Of a DNA stretch of 64,000 nucleotides, positions 8,888 to 18,291 are shown in pieces. The stretch is from Myxococcales bacterium (GTDB taxonomy: Bacteria > Myxococcota_A > Polyangia > GCA-2747355). The translations under genes and the position numbers were made by a program. The stretch spans positions 23,878 through 87,877 of the forward strand of contig JAGQIK010000496.1 in assembly GCA_020431405.1 (NCBI GenBank), written 5' to 3'. The number at the start of each line of letters is the position of its first letter. Position 1 is the first letter of the stretch. Under the pieces are notes generated by a model. The model did no database searches, was not told the DNA's origin, and worked only from the letters and a program-made list of their open reading frames with translations.

Positions 8888-11800
8888 CTACCCGCCAGCA
8901 GGATTGCCCACCAAATTCCACCAACTCTCAAACTCTGGACACTTCAATCGCGCCTCATATTTCTTCCAGTACTTGACATTGTCGAATCTACACCAGAACT
9001 CACAGCGCCAGGTACGAGCACAGTCCCCGCGGTAGGCGTCGCCGCTGCCCGAGGGCCCGGGGATCGCCTTGCTGTTAAAGCACAGGTACGGATCATCGGC
9101 AGGTGGCGAAGGCACATACGTCTTGGGTAGCTCCTCCGCCCCTGCCTCATCCGCGTTCGACATCTGCATCGGTCCCACCACCTCGTCCAATGTCAACGTC
9201 TGGCCCGTGCCTGCGATGACAATGCCAATGCCCGCAATGACGCCGACCACGGCAACTGCTGGAGAGCCGATGATTGCACCCAGTGTCGCGCCAGCCGCTG
9301 CGATGCCTCGACCAATATTAGGCAGCGCCGGTGCGAACCCACTTAGCCCCGTGGGGTCAACGTGGTTGATCGGATCGTAATACGCGTACCTCAGCAGGTT
9401 GTGATCCGAGAGCTGCAAAACCGGGTCAGCTGTTAGATAGGATCCGATATATGGGTCGTAGTAGCGCATCCAATTGTAGTAAAGCGCAGGACGCGTCAAC
9501 GTTGCCGCATCAAGCGCAATTCGGGTCTCGATGTCGGCGTACTGACCCGGGCGCCGATGAGGCTGATGAATGAGCCAGAGGAAGTCTCCCCTTTCGACGG
9601 TCCAACCAAAGGCGTCGACATCTGCGGCGTACAACTGGTAGCCCCACGGATCGGTACCAAGGACTGGCTGCCCCAGTTGGTCGGTCTGATAGAAGACTTC
9701 GTACTCGAAGCCCCACGCGCTCGTGGCCCACTGATAGACGGGGCGCCTCCCGAGGTACACATACTCAAAGCTCTCTGGCGTCCCACCACTCGGCATGCGC
9801 ACTTCGGCGATCAGGCGATTCCTCTGGTCGTAGAAGTACCGCCACACCTCGACTTCGGCTCCTCGGACAATCGTCTTTTCGATACGACGCCCACGATGAT
9901 CATAGGCGAATCCGGCGAGAAGGTCTTGGTGGCTGCCGTTATGGAACGTCCTGCCCGTGAGCGCTTGCAGCCGCCCGCTCGGGTAGTAGTAGTACCACCG
10001 CTCGCGTCGCGTATCGATCGGGTACGTCCAGTCTGCCGTCCGCGCGCCGTACTCGTCCCAAAAGTAGTAGATCGGATAACCTGCCGTGTTCGGACTGAAA
10101 CGCGTGACATACGAAGGCTGGTTGTTCGGACCGTACGGTGAATAGCCCCAGTAGTAGAAGGACAACACATCGCTGCTAGGAAAATAGGCGTTCTTGAAGA
10201 GCAACGCACTGATATTGCTCCCTGTGTACTGGGTGGCTACGGTCGCGGCTGTGCATCCCGCCGACGTGTTCTCGCATTGCAGGCGCCCTGCGTAGTCGTA
10301 GGTGAAATGGTGGCTGCTTTCACACTTTCCAGCGCTGCACGTCTGCTGATTACCGCAATCCGCCGCGGAGACACACTGGCCAATCCTGCGGACGTAGGAC
10401 TTCGTGCGGCGCGGGGTGTCCGGCACTAACGTGATATCGAGGCCAGCAGTAGCTCCAGACGACTGGATCGCCTGCAACTGATACCCGTCACTCCACGAGT
10501 GGGTGATATGAATCCCACCTGGGCCGAGATCGTAGGCCTTTACACTGCCAAAAGGCTTATACTCCACATTCTGATAGACGGTTCTACCTACGCCAAGAAA
10601 CTTGGCGCTCGTAACCTTTCGCGAGGCACTATCGTGGGTGAATGTCAGCACCTCCTGTGAAAGAGGCATCGTAATGGTGCTGACTTTGCCATCCGTGGTG
10701 TACGAGTACTCGGTGACGTTCTCCGAGCCATCCGGCCATGCGTGCCTTTCGCGTGAGACTTGACCAAACTTGTTGTACGAGAAGAACGTCTTCCGCCATG
10801 ACGGCACGCCCTCCGCAACGCACCCCACCTCGGTCTCCACAAGCACGACCCGCCCCACGCCGTTGACGCAATCGTCCTCATCGCAGTCGGCGTGGGTATC
10901 ATAGTGAAGCTTGTGCGTCTGCCCCACTGTCGCTAGGCCTGCTCCACTGCAGCGGCCTACGCTGTCTGCCGGGCTGACGCGGAGCAGCCTGTTCTGCCCA
11001 TCGTAGTCAAAGACGGTCTCGCGTTCAATGTCGTAACCACGGCGCATCTTGACGATGTTTCCATTGCCATCGTACTCGAGTCGGGTACGGCTGCCGTCGG
11101 CAGATGTAACTTCGACGATGCGGCCGAAGTCATCGTAGGTGTAGGTCGAATCCGTTGTCGTAGAGCCTGTCGTCGGTGACCTGATTATCGACGGGTTGCC
11201 CGCGGCGTCAGGCACGACCTCCGTCTTCAACGGTGCTTCCCCATTGAGATAGGTCGTTATTTCCTTAACTTGATCCAGGCCGTTATACTTGTACTCGACG
11301 GTAGGGCAATTACACGCGATGAGGTCGCCAGAGCATCCGCTGCAGCTCTCATTTCCGAATTGCGTGAGGCGCCCGAAGGCATCGTACCTGAATTGCTTAA
11401 AGTCCAGCGACGAGCCCTTGTCGTAGCGCTTGGCCAGCTTCCCAGTGGTCGGCTCGTACTCGTACCTTTGCTCAAACGTCTTGGTGCCGGATGCTTCGTG
11501 GTATGTGAGCTTAATGACTTTCCCCCGATCATCGCGGCTGTATTCCACATAGGCGCCAGCGCCAACTGGATTCACGGGGCAGCTGGCAGCGACTGTTGTA
11601 CGCGTGATACGCCCATAGGAGTCGCGCGTGAAGTAGGTGCACCGGCCTCCTCCGGGATGCTTGATTCGAGACAACAAGCCCGCGGCGTACTGCAACTCGG
11701 TGACCCGCCCACCAAGATCGATGCTGCTCAAGCGCCCGTCCGCAGTATATGCGTAGGTGCCACTCAGAACGCCGTTGGGCAGCCCGATGCTCGTCGGACG

Positions 11801-14707
11801 GCCGAATTCATTGTACGACGAGAACGTGGTCTCAAGATGCAGAACGCCACCACCAGGTGTGGCCCGGCGCATCTTATATACGAGGCCACCACCAGGACCG
11901 GAGCCTGGTGGGTTGTAGTAATACCACGTGTTGTTCGTGCTGTAGTACTGTGCCGGCGTATTCGGAGGGTCAACGAGTTCAAGGCGTCCGTCGGCATAGT
12001 AAGCATACGATGTTTCATACTCCGCTTGCACGGAGTTGCCTAGCACATCACGGGTCGTGCCTCGCTCGAACTTGCTTTCGACGAGGCGTGGTGTGCCGGG
12101 ATAGAAGACGAACTCCGTCTCCCTGGCCACTGAGCCAATGGCCGGCGTAAAGAACCGCTTGGCGACCAAGTGCTCTTCGTCGAGTGGCGTCGACGCGACA
12201 TACTGCGTCTGCGTTTGTAGACATGGGTCATCGGGCGATGCGCTGCTACATGTTGGTGGAGTGTTTTGCGTGTTGTTGCGTGTCGAGAGCGTTTGTCGCC
12301 CAGTGGCGTCGTGTGAGAAGGTTCGGTACCGGTTCGTGCTGGTGCGCTTGCGCGCGGATATTCGTCCCGCAGTCCACGCAAAGTCGGTGTCGCCACCACA
12401 GCACGTGGTTGTCTTCGACGCGAGCCGCTTTGTTAGGGCGTCGAAGGCCATAGTCTCGCGGCGAAGGTAGCACCGACCGCGCTTTCCCAACGGCGCCCAA
12501 GCCGTCGGCGTCGTCTCGTCCACAAAGCAATACCCTGTTCCGCCCGCGCAGGTTCCCGCAGCAGAGCAGAAGCTCACGGTTGTAGCACCAAGAGATTCGC
12601 ACGTCTCACCGCTCGGGCAGTCGGCGTCATTAGCACAGGTCGTATTGTTTGTCGTGGAGCAGCGCCCAACGCAATCTTGCTCCCCAATGGTGCACGGCGT
12701 TCCGGCTCCGTACGGATGCGAGTAGACCCGCGTGGTCGTGGCGTCTGCAAGCTCGAAAGCATAGTCGCCGTCGGGGCCGGTGCTGCGGACAGCGCGGCGC
12801 CCGAAGTAGTGGTGCTGTTCGACCACGACGGTGACACCGTTCTCAGAATCCGAGACACGGATCAGGGCAGGCGCCGGAGTTGGCCGAGATTCATACTCGT
12901 ACAGCCTCGTCTTTCCGGTTGGCGATACAACGCTAGCCAAAACCGAGACGCCACTGCTCATCGCGGACTGATTGTACAGCCATTCGCGTGTAGCGCCATT
13001 GACTAGCGTTACCTTCTGCAGCCTGCCCACGAATGGGCCAGAGGTATGGTATGCGAAGGTAAGCTGTGCGCCAGCGCCGCTCTGCGCGAAGGCATCCTCA
13101 TAGGTCGTGACCGCCGTTACACGTCCCGTGCTATCTCGGTCGACCTTCCAGCCACGACCGAAGCGGTTTGTCAAACGGATGCCCCAGCCCGAAGAGTCGA
13201 AGTCGATCTTGCTGCCATCTCCGAGATGCACTCGATAGACGCCCGAGATCACCTCGGCGGTGGTCCGCTTGCCTTCCTCGATTGCGCGGTAGACTCCTGC
13301 GGCCTTCCTGAGCTTCACGCCGCCCCAAATGCCCAGATGCACGGCGATTTCATCATCCGTCAACCGGACCACTCTGAGATCGAAGCTGTGCGTCCAGCCG
13401 GGACCGAGGCCGGTGTGGCTTCGGTCGCTGCCTTGGCTCGTGTATTTCCGAGCGAAGCTGAGCGTTCCGCTGCCCGTGGCTACCTTAATGTCCACCTGAG
13501 GGTGGGTCCACATCACGCCCGTCACGGCGTTGATTGGGTTGCCTCTCGACTTGTCGCAACAGTCGTCTCGACCGCTACAGTCACATCCCTCATCCACTCG
13601 ACCATCGCAGTTGTTGTCGATCCCGTCTCCGCAGATCTCGCCAGAATCGGACAGAACCGCATCCTCGTCGACATCTCCGTCGCAATCATCGTCGATCCCG
13701 TTGCAGACGTCGACGATGGGCATGGGCTGGTCAGGCTGTGGCGGCTGCTGCTGGTTGTCGACGTCTGCAATGCCGTTGCAGTCGTTGTCCTTGCCGTCGC
13801 CGCAGATCTCAGAGCGTCCCTGAATCGCCGCGCATTCGCACGGCCCGCCCGGTGAGGGATATACGGATGCGTTGCACTCGGAACAGTCCCAGGGGTAGCG
13901 GTAGCCATCGCCGTCGGCATCCCGCACCTCGGCATTTGCCCAGCACTGGGACCACCACGCGGCCTTCTGCTTCCGATTGAAGTCGTTTGTGTCGCATTCT
14001 GTTGTCGCCCACGGTGCTGCACGCTGCGCCTCGTAGTACGCCTCGGGGATGTACGAGTAGCCAAGCGTATGCTCTGTCTTTGGCATCGGGCGGAACACGT
14101 CGTCCGTCGTCTGGCAGTCACCAGGTGGAACGCAGCTCTTGTATGGAGAATAGACTCCCGTTCCGACCTGCTTGCCACCGGATCGATTGAAGAAGAACGA
14201 CCTGCCAATGTAAGTGGAGAACATCGGGCTGCACTCGAAGATCGACTGCCACGCTGGATGTGAATAGTAGGGGCAAGGTGGACCCGGACTTGGATCGCTC
14301 TCGGCAGGCCAGCCTCCAATGTCCGGTGTATTGGGCTCCGTGCCGACGAACGCATCCCAATAGACTAGCCCTGCCCCCCCAGCCTCGAAGTAGCGCACAC
14401 GAACGCACGGGCCACTGCCTCCGCACGCCGCTAGCCTCTCCGCCTGAGTGCACGCTTCGAAGGCCAGGAGAACTGGAAGCGGAAACGCGCTGGCGCTATG
14501 GCACTGCTTGTTGCCGACGACGAAAGCCCCCCAGTACGGAGAAGGCGCACCGATAGTAGACGCCTCGCAAACGCTGCGCAGTCGCGAGTCGAGAACGTCG
14601 GGAGCCTCGGGCCAATCGCATTGGTGCGTACATTGCGCCATCGCCCTGTTAGGCGATACTGCGGCAATCATGGAGAGCAACGCGAGCAAGAGCGTCGTGG
14701 GTCTCAT
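8888..14707 (-). CDS. Secreted Rhs/YD-repeat polymorphic toxin with MopE-type metal motifs and a novel C-terminal tip
   Basis: The ATG at 14707 gives 1939 residues and a good signal peptide (MRPTTLLLALLSMIAAV...AMAQ); the frame upstream overlaps other genes. Order of parts: a Cys-rich N-terminal region, Asp-rich repeats of MopE type (EICGDGKDNDCNG, VCNGIDDDCDGDVDE, EICGDGIDNNCDG), a DUF6531-like entry segment (GNPINAVTGVMW), then more than 1000 residues of YD/Rhs repeats forming the usual cocoon. The core ends with RYAYYDPINHVDPTGL. After DPTGL comes a Gly/Ala-rich hydrophobic stretch and a Cys/Trp-rich end (TWRCEFWCRFDNVKYWKKYE) that should be the toxin. The start codon overlaps the stop of the small upstream gene (ATGA). 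The toxic activity is not recognisable. Confidence 0.9.
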   Translation of the reverse strand: MRPTTLLLALLSMIAAVSPNRAMAQCTHQCDWPEAPDVLDSRLRSVCEASTIGAPSPYWGAFVVGNKQCHSASAFPLPVLLAFEACTQAERLAACGGSGPCVRVRYFEAGGAGLVYWDAFVGTEPNTPDIGGWPAESDPSPGPPCPYYSHPAWQSIFECSPMFSTYIGRSFFFNRSGGKQVGTGVYSPYKSCVPPGDCQTTDDVFRPMPKTEHTLGYSYIPEAYYEAQRAAPWATTECDTNDFNRKQKAAWWSQCWANAEVRDADGDGYRYPWDCSECNASVYPSPGGPCECAAIQGRSEICGDGKDNDCNGIADVDNQQQPPQPDQPMPIVDVCNGIDDDCDGDVDEDAVLSDSGEICGDGIDNNCDGRVDEGCDCSGRDDCCDKSRGNPINAVTGVMWTHPQVDIKVATGSGTLSFARKYTSQGSDRSHTGLGPGWTHSFDLRVVRLTDDEIAVHLGIWGGVKLRKAAGVYRAIEEGKRTTAEVISGVYRVHLGDGSKIDFDSSGWGIRLTNRFGRGWKVDRDSTGRVTAVTTYEDAFAQSGAGAQLTFAYHTSGPFVGRLQKVTLVNGATREWLYNQSAMSSGVSVLASVVSPTGKTRLYEYESRPTPAPALIRVSDSENGVTVVVEQHHYFGRRAVRSTGPDGDYAFELADATTTRVYSHPYGAGTPCTIGEQDCVGRCSTTNNTTCANDADCPSGETCESLGATTVSFCSAAGTCAGGTGYCFVDETTPTAWAPLGKRGRCYLRRETMAFDALTKRLASKTTTCCGGDTDFAWTAGRISARKRTSTNRYRTFSHDATGRQTLSTRNNTQNTPPTCSSASPDDPCLQTQTQYVASTPLDEEHLVAKRFFTPAIGSVARETEFVFYPGTPRLVESKFERGTTRDVLGNSVQAEYETSYAYYADGRLELVDPPNTPAQYYSTNNTWYYYNPPGSGPGGGLVYKMRRATPGGGVLHLETTFSSYNEFGRPTSIGLPNGVLSGTYAYTADGRLSSIDLGGRVTELQYAAGLLSRIKHPGGGRCTYFTRDSYGRITRTTVAASCPVNPVGAGAYVEYSRDDRGKVIKLTYHEASGTKTFEQRYEYEPTTGKLAKRYDKGSSLDFKQFRYDAFGRLTQFGNESCSGCSGDLIACNCPTVEYKYNGLDQVKEITTYLNGEAPLKTEVVPDAAGNPSIIRSPTTGSTTTDSTYTYDDFGRIVEVTSADGSRTRLEYDGNGNIVKMRRGYDIERETVFDYDGQNRLLRVSPADSVGRCSGAGLATVGQTHKLHYDTHADCDEDDCVNGVGRVVLVETEVGCVAEGVPSWRKTFFSYNKFGQVSRERHAWPDGSENVTEYSYTTDGKVSTITMPLSQEVLTFTHDSASRKVTSAKFLGVGRTVYQNVEYKPFGSVKAYDLGPGGIHITHSWSDGYQLQAIQSSGATAGLDITLVPDTPRRTKSYVRRIGQCVSAADCGNQQTCSAGKCESSHHFTYDYAGRLQCENTSAGCTAATVATQYTGSNISALLFKNAYFPSSDVLSFYYWGYSPYGPNNQPSYVTRFSPNTAGYPIYYFWDEYGARTADWTYPIDTRRERWYYYYPSGRLQALTGRTFHNGSHQDLLAGFAYDHRGRRIEKTIVRGAEVEVWRYFYDQRNRLIAEVRMPSGGTPESFEYVYLGRRPVYQWATSAWGFEYEVFYQTDQLGQPVLGTDPWGYQLYAADVDAFGWTVERGDFLWLIHQPHRRPGQYADIETRIALDAATLTRPALYYNWMRYYDPYIGSYLTADPVLQLSDHNLLRYAYYDPINHVDPTGLSGFAPALPNIGRGIAAAGATLGAIIGSPAVAVVGVIAGIGIVIAGTGQTLTLDEVVGPMQMSNADEAGAEELPKTYVPSPPADDPYLCFNSKAIPGPSGSGDAYRGDCARTWRCEFWCRFDNVKYWKKYEARLKCPEFESWWNLVGNPAGG

Positions 14708-15015
14708 GGCAGATACACCTTGAACCCCGTGGAGCGAATCAGCCGCACGTAGGCGATGTGTTTTCTGAGGTAGCGTAGCGACGCTGCGCGTCGGGAAGCG
14801 TCGACGCTCAGACTCTGGAGTCTCGCCGCTCGTCGCACCAGGGACGCCCGGCGTTTCGCAGCTGTAGTCGCCAGCGACTTCGCTCGCGGGTGCTGGTGGA
14901 CAGGCTTCGGCGAATCGATCGCTGGCGCCGCCCCTGCAGACCGTACGCCGGCCGTAAGAGCAAAGCACACCACCAGAGCAAGGCTTGCGCTAACTCTTCG
15001 CACGTGAAACTCCAT
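14704..15015 (-). CDS. Small exported basic protein, coupled to the Rhs gene
   Basis: The product has 103 residues. A signal peptide (VSASLALVVCFALTAGVRSAGA) is followed by a very basic helical segment rich in Arg, Ala and Ser (AAKRRASLVRRAARLQSLSVDASRRAASLRYLRKH). The 5' end overlaps the preceding lipoprotein gene by 26 bp and its stop overlaps the Rhs ATG by 4 bp (ATGA), so it is likely co-translated with the toxin. That placement suggests a role in Rhs folding, retention or export, but no family is recognised. Confidence 0.68.
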   Translation of the reverse strand: MEFHVRRVSASLALVVCFALTAGVRSAGAAPAIDSPKPVHQHPRAKSLATTAAKRRASLVRRAARLQSLSVDASRRAASLRYLRKHIAYVRLIRSTGFKVYLP

Positions 15016-15499
15016 CGCTCGCAGGCCGCAGTTTGGAGACCAGACCAGAGCAGTTGCGAATAGCGGTTGGTTCGCGACAACCGATCACCAACAGGTGAGT
15101 ACCCTGCCGCACGACTGTGTAGGTAATTCGTAGAGCCCCTGCCGTCACCCTGACGCGGCGCGCCGGGCTGCCGTGGAAGCTCCGGTATCGCGACGACAGT
15201 CGGGGCGTGTAGCCGTGATGCTCGTACTGCTTCTTGATACCTTCTGCGACGCTAGTCTCGGAACGTGGAGTCGTGAGCCCCTCTCCAGTCTGTCGGACGC
15301 GCCTGATCTCAATGACGACTCCTGCCGTCGGCCGCATCTCTACGCTGCTAGCGCGCACGCGCTGCTTCCAGTTGTGCGGAACGAGTACGTCTCCTATTCT
15401 GGTGGGCCGACTGGGTTGGTCGTGCTTCGCAGGCCCACACCCCAGCAGAGTCGTCACCATCAGCGCAAGCAGGTATCGTCGCTTCGTCCAGGTGCCCAT
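14990..15499 (-). CDS. Lipoprotein, possibly DcrB/PsbP-like, first gene of the Rhs operon
   Basis: The ATG at 15499 gives 169 residues with a signal peptide MGTWTKRRYLLALMVTTLLGCG ending in a lipobox; I prefer it over longer forms because the upstream part is Arg-rich and lacks a signal. The mature part (IGDVLVPHNWKQRV, then a long helix-strand stretch and YTVVRQGTHLLVIGC) has the pattern of the PsbP/DcrB/DUF1795 fold, which I give only as a tentative call. It overlaps the next gene by 26 bp and heads a four-gene minus-strand operon ending in the putative immunity gene. It is probably an outer-membrane-anchored helper. Confidence 0.72.
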   Translation of the reverse strand: MGTWTKRRYLLALMVTTLLGCGPAKHDQPSRPTRIGDVLVPHNWKQRVRASSVEMRPTAGVVIEIRRVRQTGEGLTTPRSETSVAEGIKKQYEHHGYTPRLSSRYRSFHGSPARRVRVTAGALRITYTVVRQGTHLLVIGCREPTAIRNCSGLVSKLRPASDGVSRAKS

Positions 15500-15989
15500 C
15501 CGCGTTCCCCATGACGTTCCGCAAGCCCGCCACTCTCCTCTCTCGTGTGAGGTGCGGACTTCGTTCTTTTGCCTTCGCAACTTTCTCTCTCGCTTTTTCT
15601 GGTTTATCCTGCACCTGCGCGCGGTTCGCAAGGCGTGTACCACCGCGAGTGTACGCACGATTCCGGGCGCTTCGGTCCGATTGCTTCACGTCGCCGGGTG
15701 CGACTGACTCGGCGACTGCTCCGAGGTAGACGGGAGCGGCTCAGATTGGCCCGTTCACCTCGCTGCCGTCTCGAGACGCGCGCAGAGTGACTCGCTCTTC
15801 CACGAGACACTACGGGACGCTCTCCGTGTCAAACTGCCCCACCCAGCGCTCAATGCGTCGCCTCGCACTTGCGCTATTTCGCTGCATCTCGTGTTTACTA
15901 CTGTCGTCCGTGTGTTTCTCGCGAAGCCTCCGGCATGGAACATGCGTGCAGGGCTCTCACTCCAATACTGGACACCGATGGAGATGCAG
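15500..15989. other. Divergent intergenic region between the Rhs operon and the protease operon
   Basis: This stretch of about 490 bp separates the minus-strand Rhs operon from the plus-strand exported-protease operon and should hold both promoters. Apart from the weak minus-strand boxes at 15603-15631 I see no strong promoter, no operator-like repeat and no convincing reading frame. Confidence 0.5.
15603..15631 (-). promoter_or_regulatory. Possible promoter for the Rhs operon
   Basis: On the minus strand TTGCGA (15631-15626) and GATAAA (15608-15603) are separated by 17 bp, upstream of the lipoprotein start at 15499. Each box matches consensus at about four of six positions, so this is weak support. 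Confidence 0.3.
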
Positions 15990-16562
15990 ATGCTCATCAG
16001 GGTCGCGGCACTCTCCCTTGTACTGTGCGCCTGCGCTTCACCCGACGACATTCAGCAGGTCTCTGGTGCGCTTTCGAAGCCGCTGAGTATCGCGATCCCA
16101 CAGCCGACTGAGCCCCTTCGCTACCAGTCGGTCTCTGCGACACCGACTGCTCGCCCTCAAGGCCTGCTGACTGTCGCCCGCGACTACAGAGGGCACTTGT
16201 CTGCACTCTACGACGCTGCGACCGACGTCGTGCGATGCACACCCCTTGGCTCCATCACGTGGGAGTCGTCTACACACGGCTGGACAGAGGTGCAGACTGA
16301 GTGTCGTATCGCCGAACAAATGAAGGGCTCTACAGCCTCCTCTCCTTCTCGAACAATCGCTGTACGATGGCAGAGGACGTCGAGCCGCGTCTGGCTCGCG
16401 AGCGGAATAGACTACGTGCTCTTCTTGCGGCAGGTGGGTGCGGCCTATTGGCGTGCGCCAGAAGTGCCTGCCACCTTTGCCGTGACGCGCGGGGGCTCGC
16501 TCAACGTCCTAGGGACCGTCGTCGGACTCGACGAAGTCCGCCAACTCGGCAAGGAGCACTAG
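15990..16562 (+). CDS. Small lipoprotein, first gene of the exported-protease operon
   Basis: I chose the ATG at 15990, which gives 190 residues and has GGAG six bases upstream; longer frames from 15891 would bury the signal peptide. The signal MLIRVAALSLVLCACAS ends in a lipobox. The mature part has no recognised domain; it includes RGHLSALYDAATDVVRC and a C-terminal GGSLNVLGTVVGLDEV. Its stop is one base before the start of the metalloprotease gene, with the downstream GGAG inside its last codons, so the two are co-transcribed. It may be a propeptide-like partner or inhibitor of the protease, which is a guess from position. Confidence 0.72.
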   Translation: MLIRVAALSLVLCACASPDDIQQVSGALSKPLSIAIPQPTEPLRYQSVSATPTARPQGLLTVARDYRGHLSALYDAATDVVRCTPLGSITWESSTHGWTEVQTECRIAEQMKGSTASSPSRTIAVRWQRTSSRVWLASGIDYVLFLRQVGAAYWRAPEVPATFAVTRGGSLNVLGTVVGLDEVRQLGKEH

Positions 16563-16563
16563 G

Positions 16564-18291
16564 ATGCGTGCGTGGAACACAGCGCTCATGGCGATTGTCC
16601 TGCTTGCGCCATCAGGAGCTCGGGGTGCCTACTGTCGGACGGCGAATCATCATCCGATGGATGTGGCCACCATCGGCCGCGTCATTCCCGTATACGTCGT
16701 GAGAAGCGGGCCAGGCGACCTCGCCAACATTCTCCACGCACAGTCGGGAATGACAACCTCTGATCTCATGCGCGCAGTCATGCACGCGGTCGACATCTGG
16801 AACGAAGACGGACAGGCCAATGTCCGCTTTCGCTTCGAAGGCGGCTGGTATTCTGCACTACCCCTTGCGGACGAGAGTAAGAGGCAGGTCCTTATCTATG
16901 CCACGTCCTCCGACACTGATTGCGAGTTCGCCGACGCTTGCACCTGGCAGCGCTACTGTTCCGGTGACGTTTGCAAGCAGGCCTACGTCGCGATGGCTCG
17001 CTGGGACTTCCTCGGCTCCAACAACGGCACGAAGCGGTGGGGTGTTGACCCTCCAGGTATTGCATATGGTCAAAGCACACCGGCATATGCCGATATCGTC
17101 GGCACACTCGTTCACGAACTTGGACACGCACTAGGTCTTGATCACCCTCAGAAGTGCGGCGTGACGTCAGCCTCCGTGATGGCGATGGATAGCACCTACA
17201 TCTTCAACAACGTTGCCGCTGCCCGCTATCTCCGCAAGGACGACATCGACGGCGTCTTGAGCATCTACCAGTGGCGCAACTGGTCGATCGGCCTAGATAC
17301 GACCACAAGTTCAAGCGCGGTTGGCTGGAACGCGGGAACCGCGCCTGCCGTAGCCCCGGACACGCGCGTCAATAGCGTGACCTCAGGAGGTGGCGCCGAG
17401 ACCAACTTCTTTGGCATCGGATACGCCTATGTGCACCGAGCGCGGTGGAACAAATATGCCTGGGGCACGTGGCAGTGGACCTCCGGTGTCGATCTGGAAC
17501 CGGGCAGTAAGGGTGACACCTACGACCCTGTTTCGATTGCGGCCGACAAGACGGTGAATCCCTGGACACGGGTGCTGGCCACATGGTTGAGCGGACAGAC
17601 GAGCACCAGCGACATTCGAGAGATACGATACGCGTTTTCGCTCAACGGCGGCGCCAGTTGGGCATATCACTCTGTAACCTCGGTCTTCGGATACGAACAC
17701 CTTACGAGCCGCAACGGCGTGACAGCTGGCTACGATCCGAACTCGCAGCATTTTGTTGTGGCATGGCTCGGGGGCGACAACCTGCCCTATCTCTGCACGG
17801 TCTCTGCTTCGACCGGTCAACGCTCCTCCAGTCCTTGCGTATGGCTCTCTATTCGCGCCGTCGACGCTCCGGCGGTCGCATGCGCCTCGAGCAGCGGCTA
17901 CAACTGCGTGCTCGTGTTTGGCAACACAGCAAACAACGGTCCCTGCCTCGCGACAGTCGACATGGACATCGCAGCGGACGGCGCGATCTCTCTGGGTGGT
18001 CCCGCCCAGATTGACTGCAACAAGAGGATGGCGCAAACGCCGATGGTGACCGCCGTCGATGGCGACCCGACCAAGACCTTCATGATGTCCTTCAAAGGTG
18101 TCGACACCTACGACCTCTACAACTTCGAGTTCTTTTGGACGGCCTACAGGGCCTTGGCGGCTGGTAGCACCTGGATACTCGGCTACGACATCCCTCCAAA
18201 GCCATGGGTCTCGACGAGCTCCGTCGGGCACTATCGCGACGGCTCCACATCGCGCTACCACAATGTCTACGTTGGAGGTACCTACCAGTGA
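16564..18291 (+). CDS. Secreted matrixin-like zinc metalloprotease
   Basis: This is a 575-residue exported protein with a signal peptide (MRAWNTALMAIVLLAPSGARG). The catalytic zinc motif HELGHALGLDH (His184, Glu185, His188, His194) is followed at residues 203-208 by SASVMAM, a Met-turn, which identifies a metzincin close to the matrixin/M10 group. The upstream DLMRAVMHAVDIWN segment is typical of matrixin N-terminal helices. The last 330 residues hold beta-rich repeats, probably a propeller (RWNKYAWGTWQWTSG, HHFVVAWLGGDNLP-like segments). It probably digests extracellular protein or prey material. Its last codons overlap the GTG of the next gene (GTGA). Confidence 0.88.
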   Translation: MRAWNTALMAIVLLAPSGARGAYCRTANHHPMDVATIGRVIPVYVVRSGPGDLANILHAQSGMTTSDLMRAVMHAVDIWNEDGQANVRFRFEGGWYSALPLADESKRQVLIYATSSDTDCEFADACTWQRYCSGDVCKQAYVAMARWDFLGSNNGTKRWGVDPPGIAYGQSTPAYADIVGTLVHELGHALGLDHPQKCGVTSASVMAMDSTYIFNNVAAARYLRKDDIDGVLSIYQWRNWSIGLDTTTSSSAVGWNAGTAPAVAPDTRVNSVTSGGGAETNFFGIGYAYVHRARWNKYAWGTWQWTSGVDLEPGSKGDTYDPVSIAADKTVNPWTRVLATWLSGQTSTSDIREIRYAFSLNGGASWAYHSVTSVFGYEHLTSRNGVTAGYDPNSQHFVVAWLGGDNLPYLCTVSASTGQRSSSPCVWLSIRAVDAPAVACASSSGYNCVLVFGNTANNGPCLATVDMDIAADGAISLGGPAQIDCNKRMAQTPMVTAVDGDPTKTFMMSFKGVDTYDLYNFEFFWTAYRALAAGSTWILGYDIPPKPWVSTSSVGHYRDGSTSRYHNVYVGGTYQ

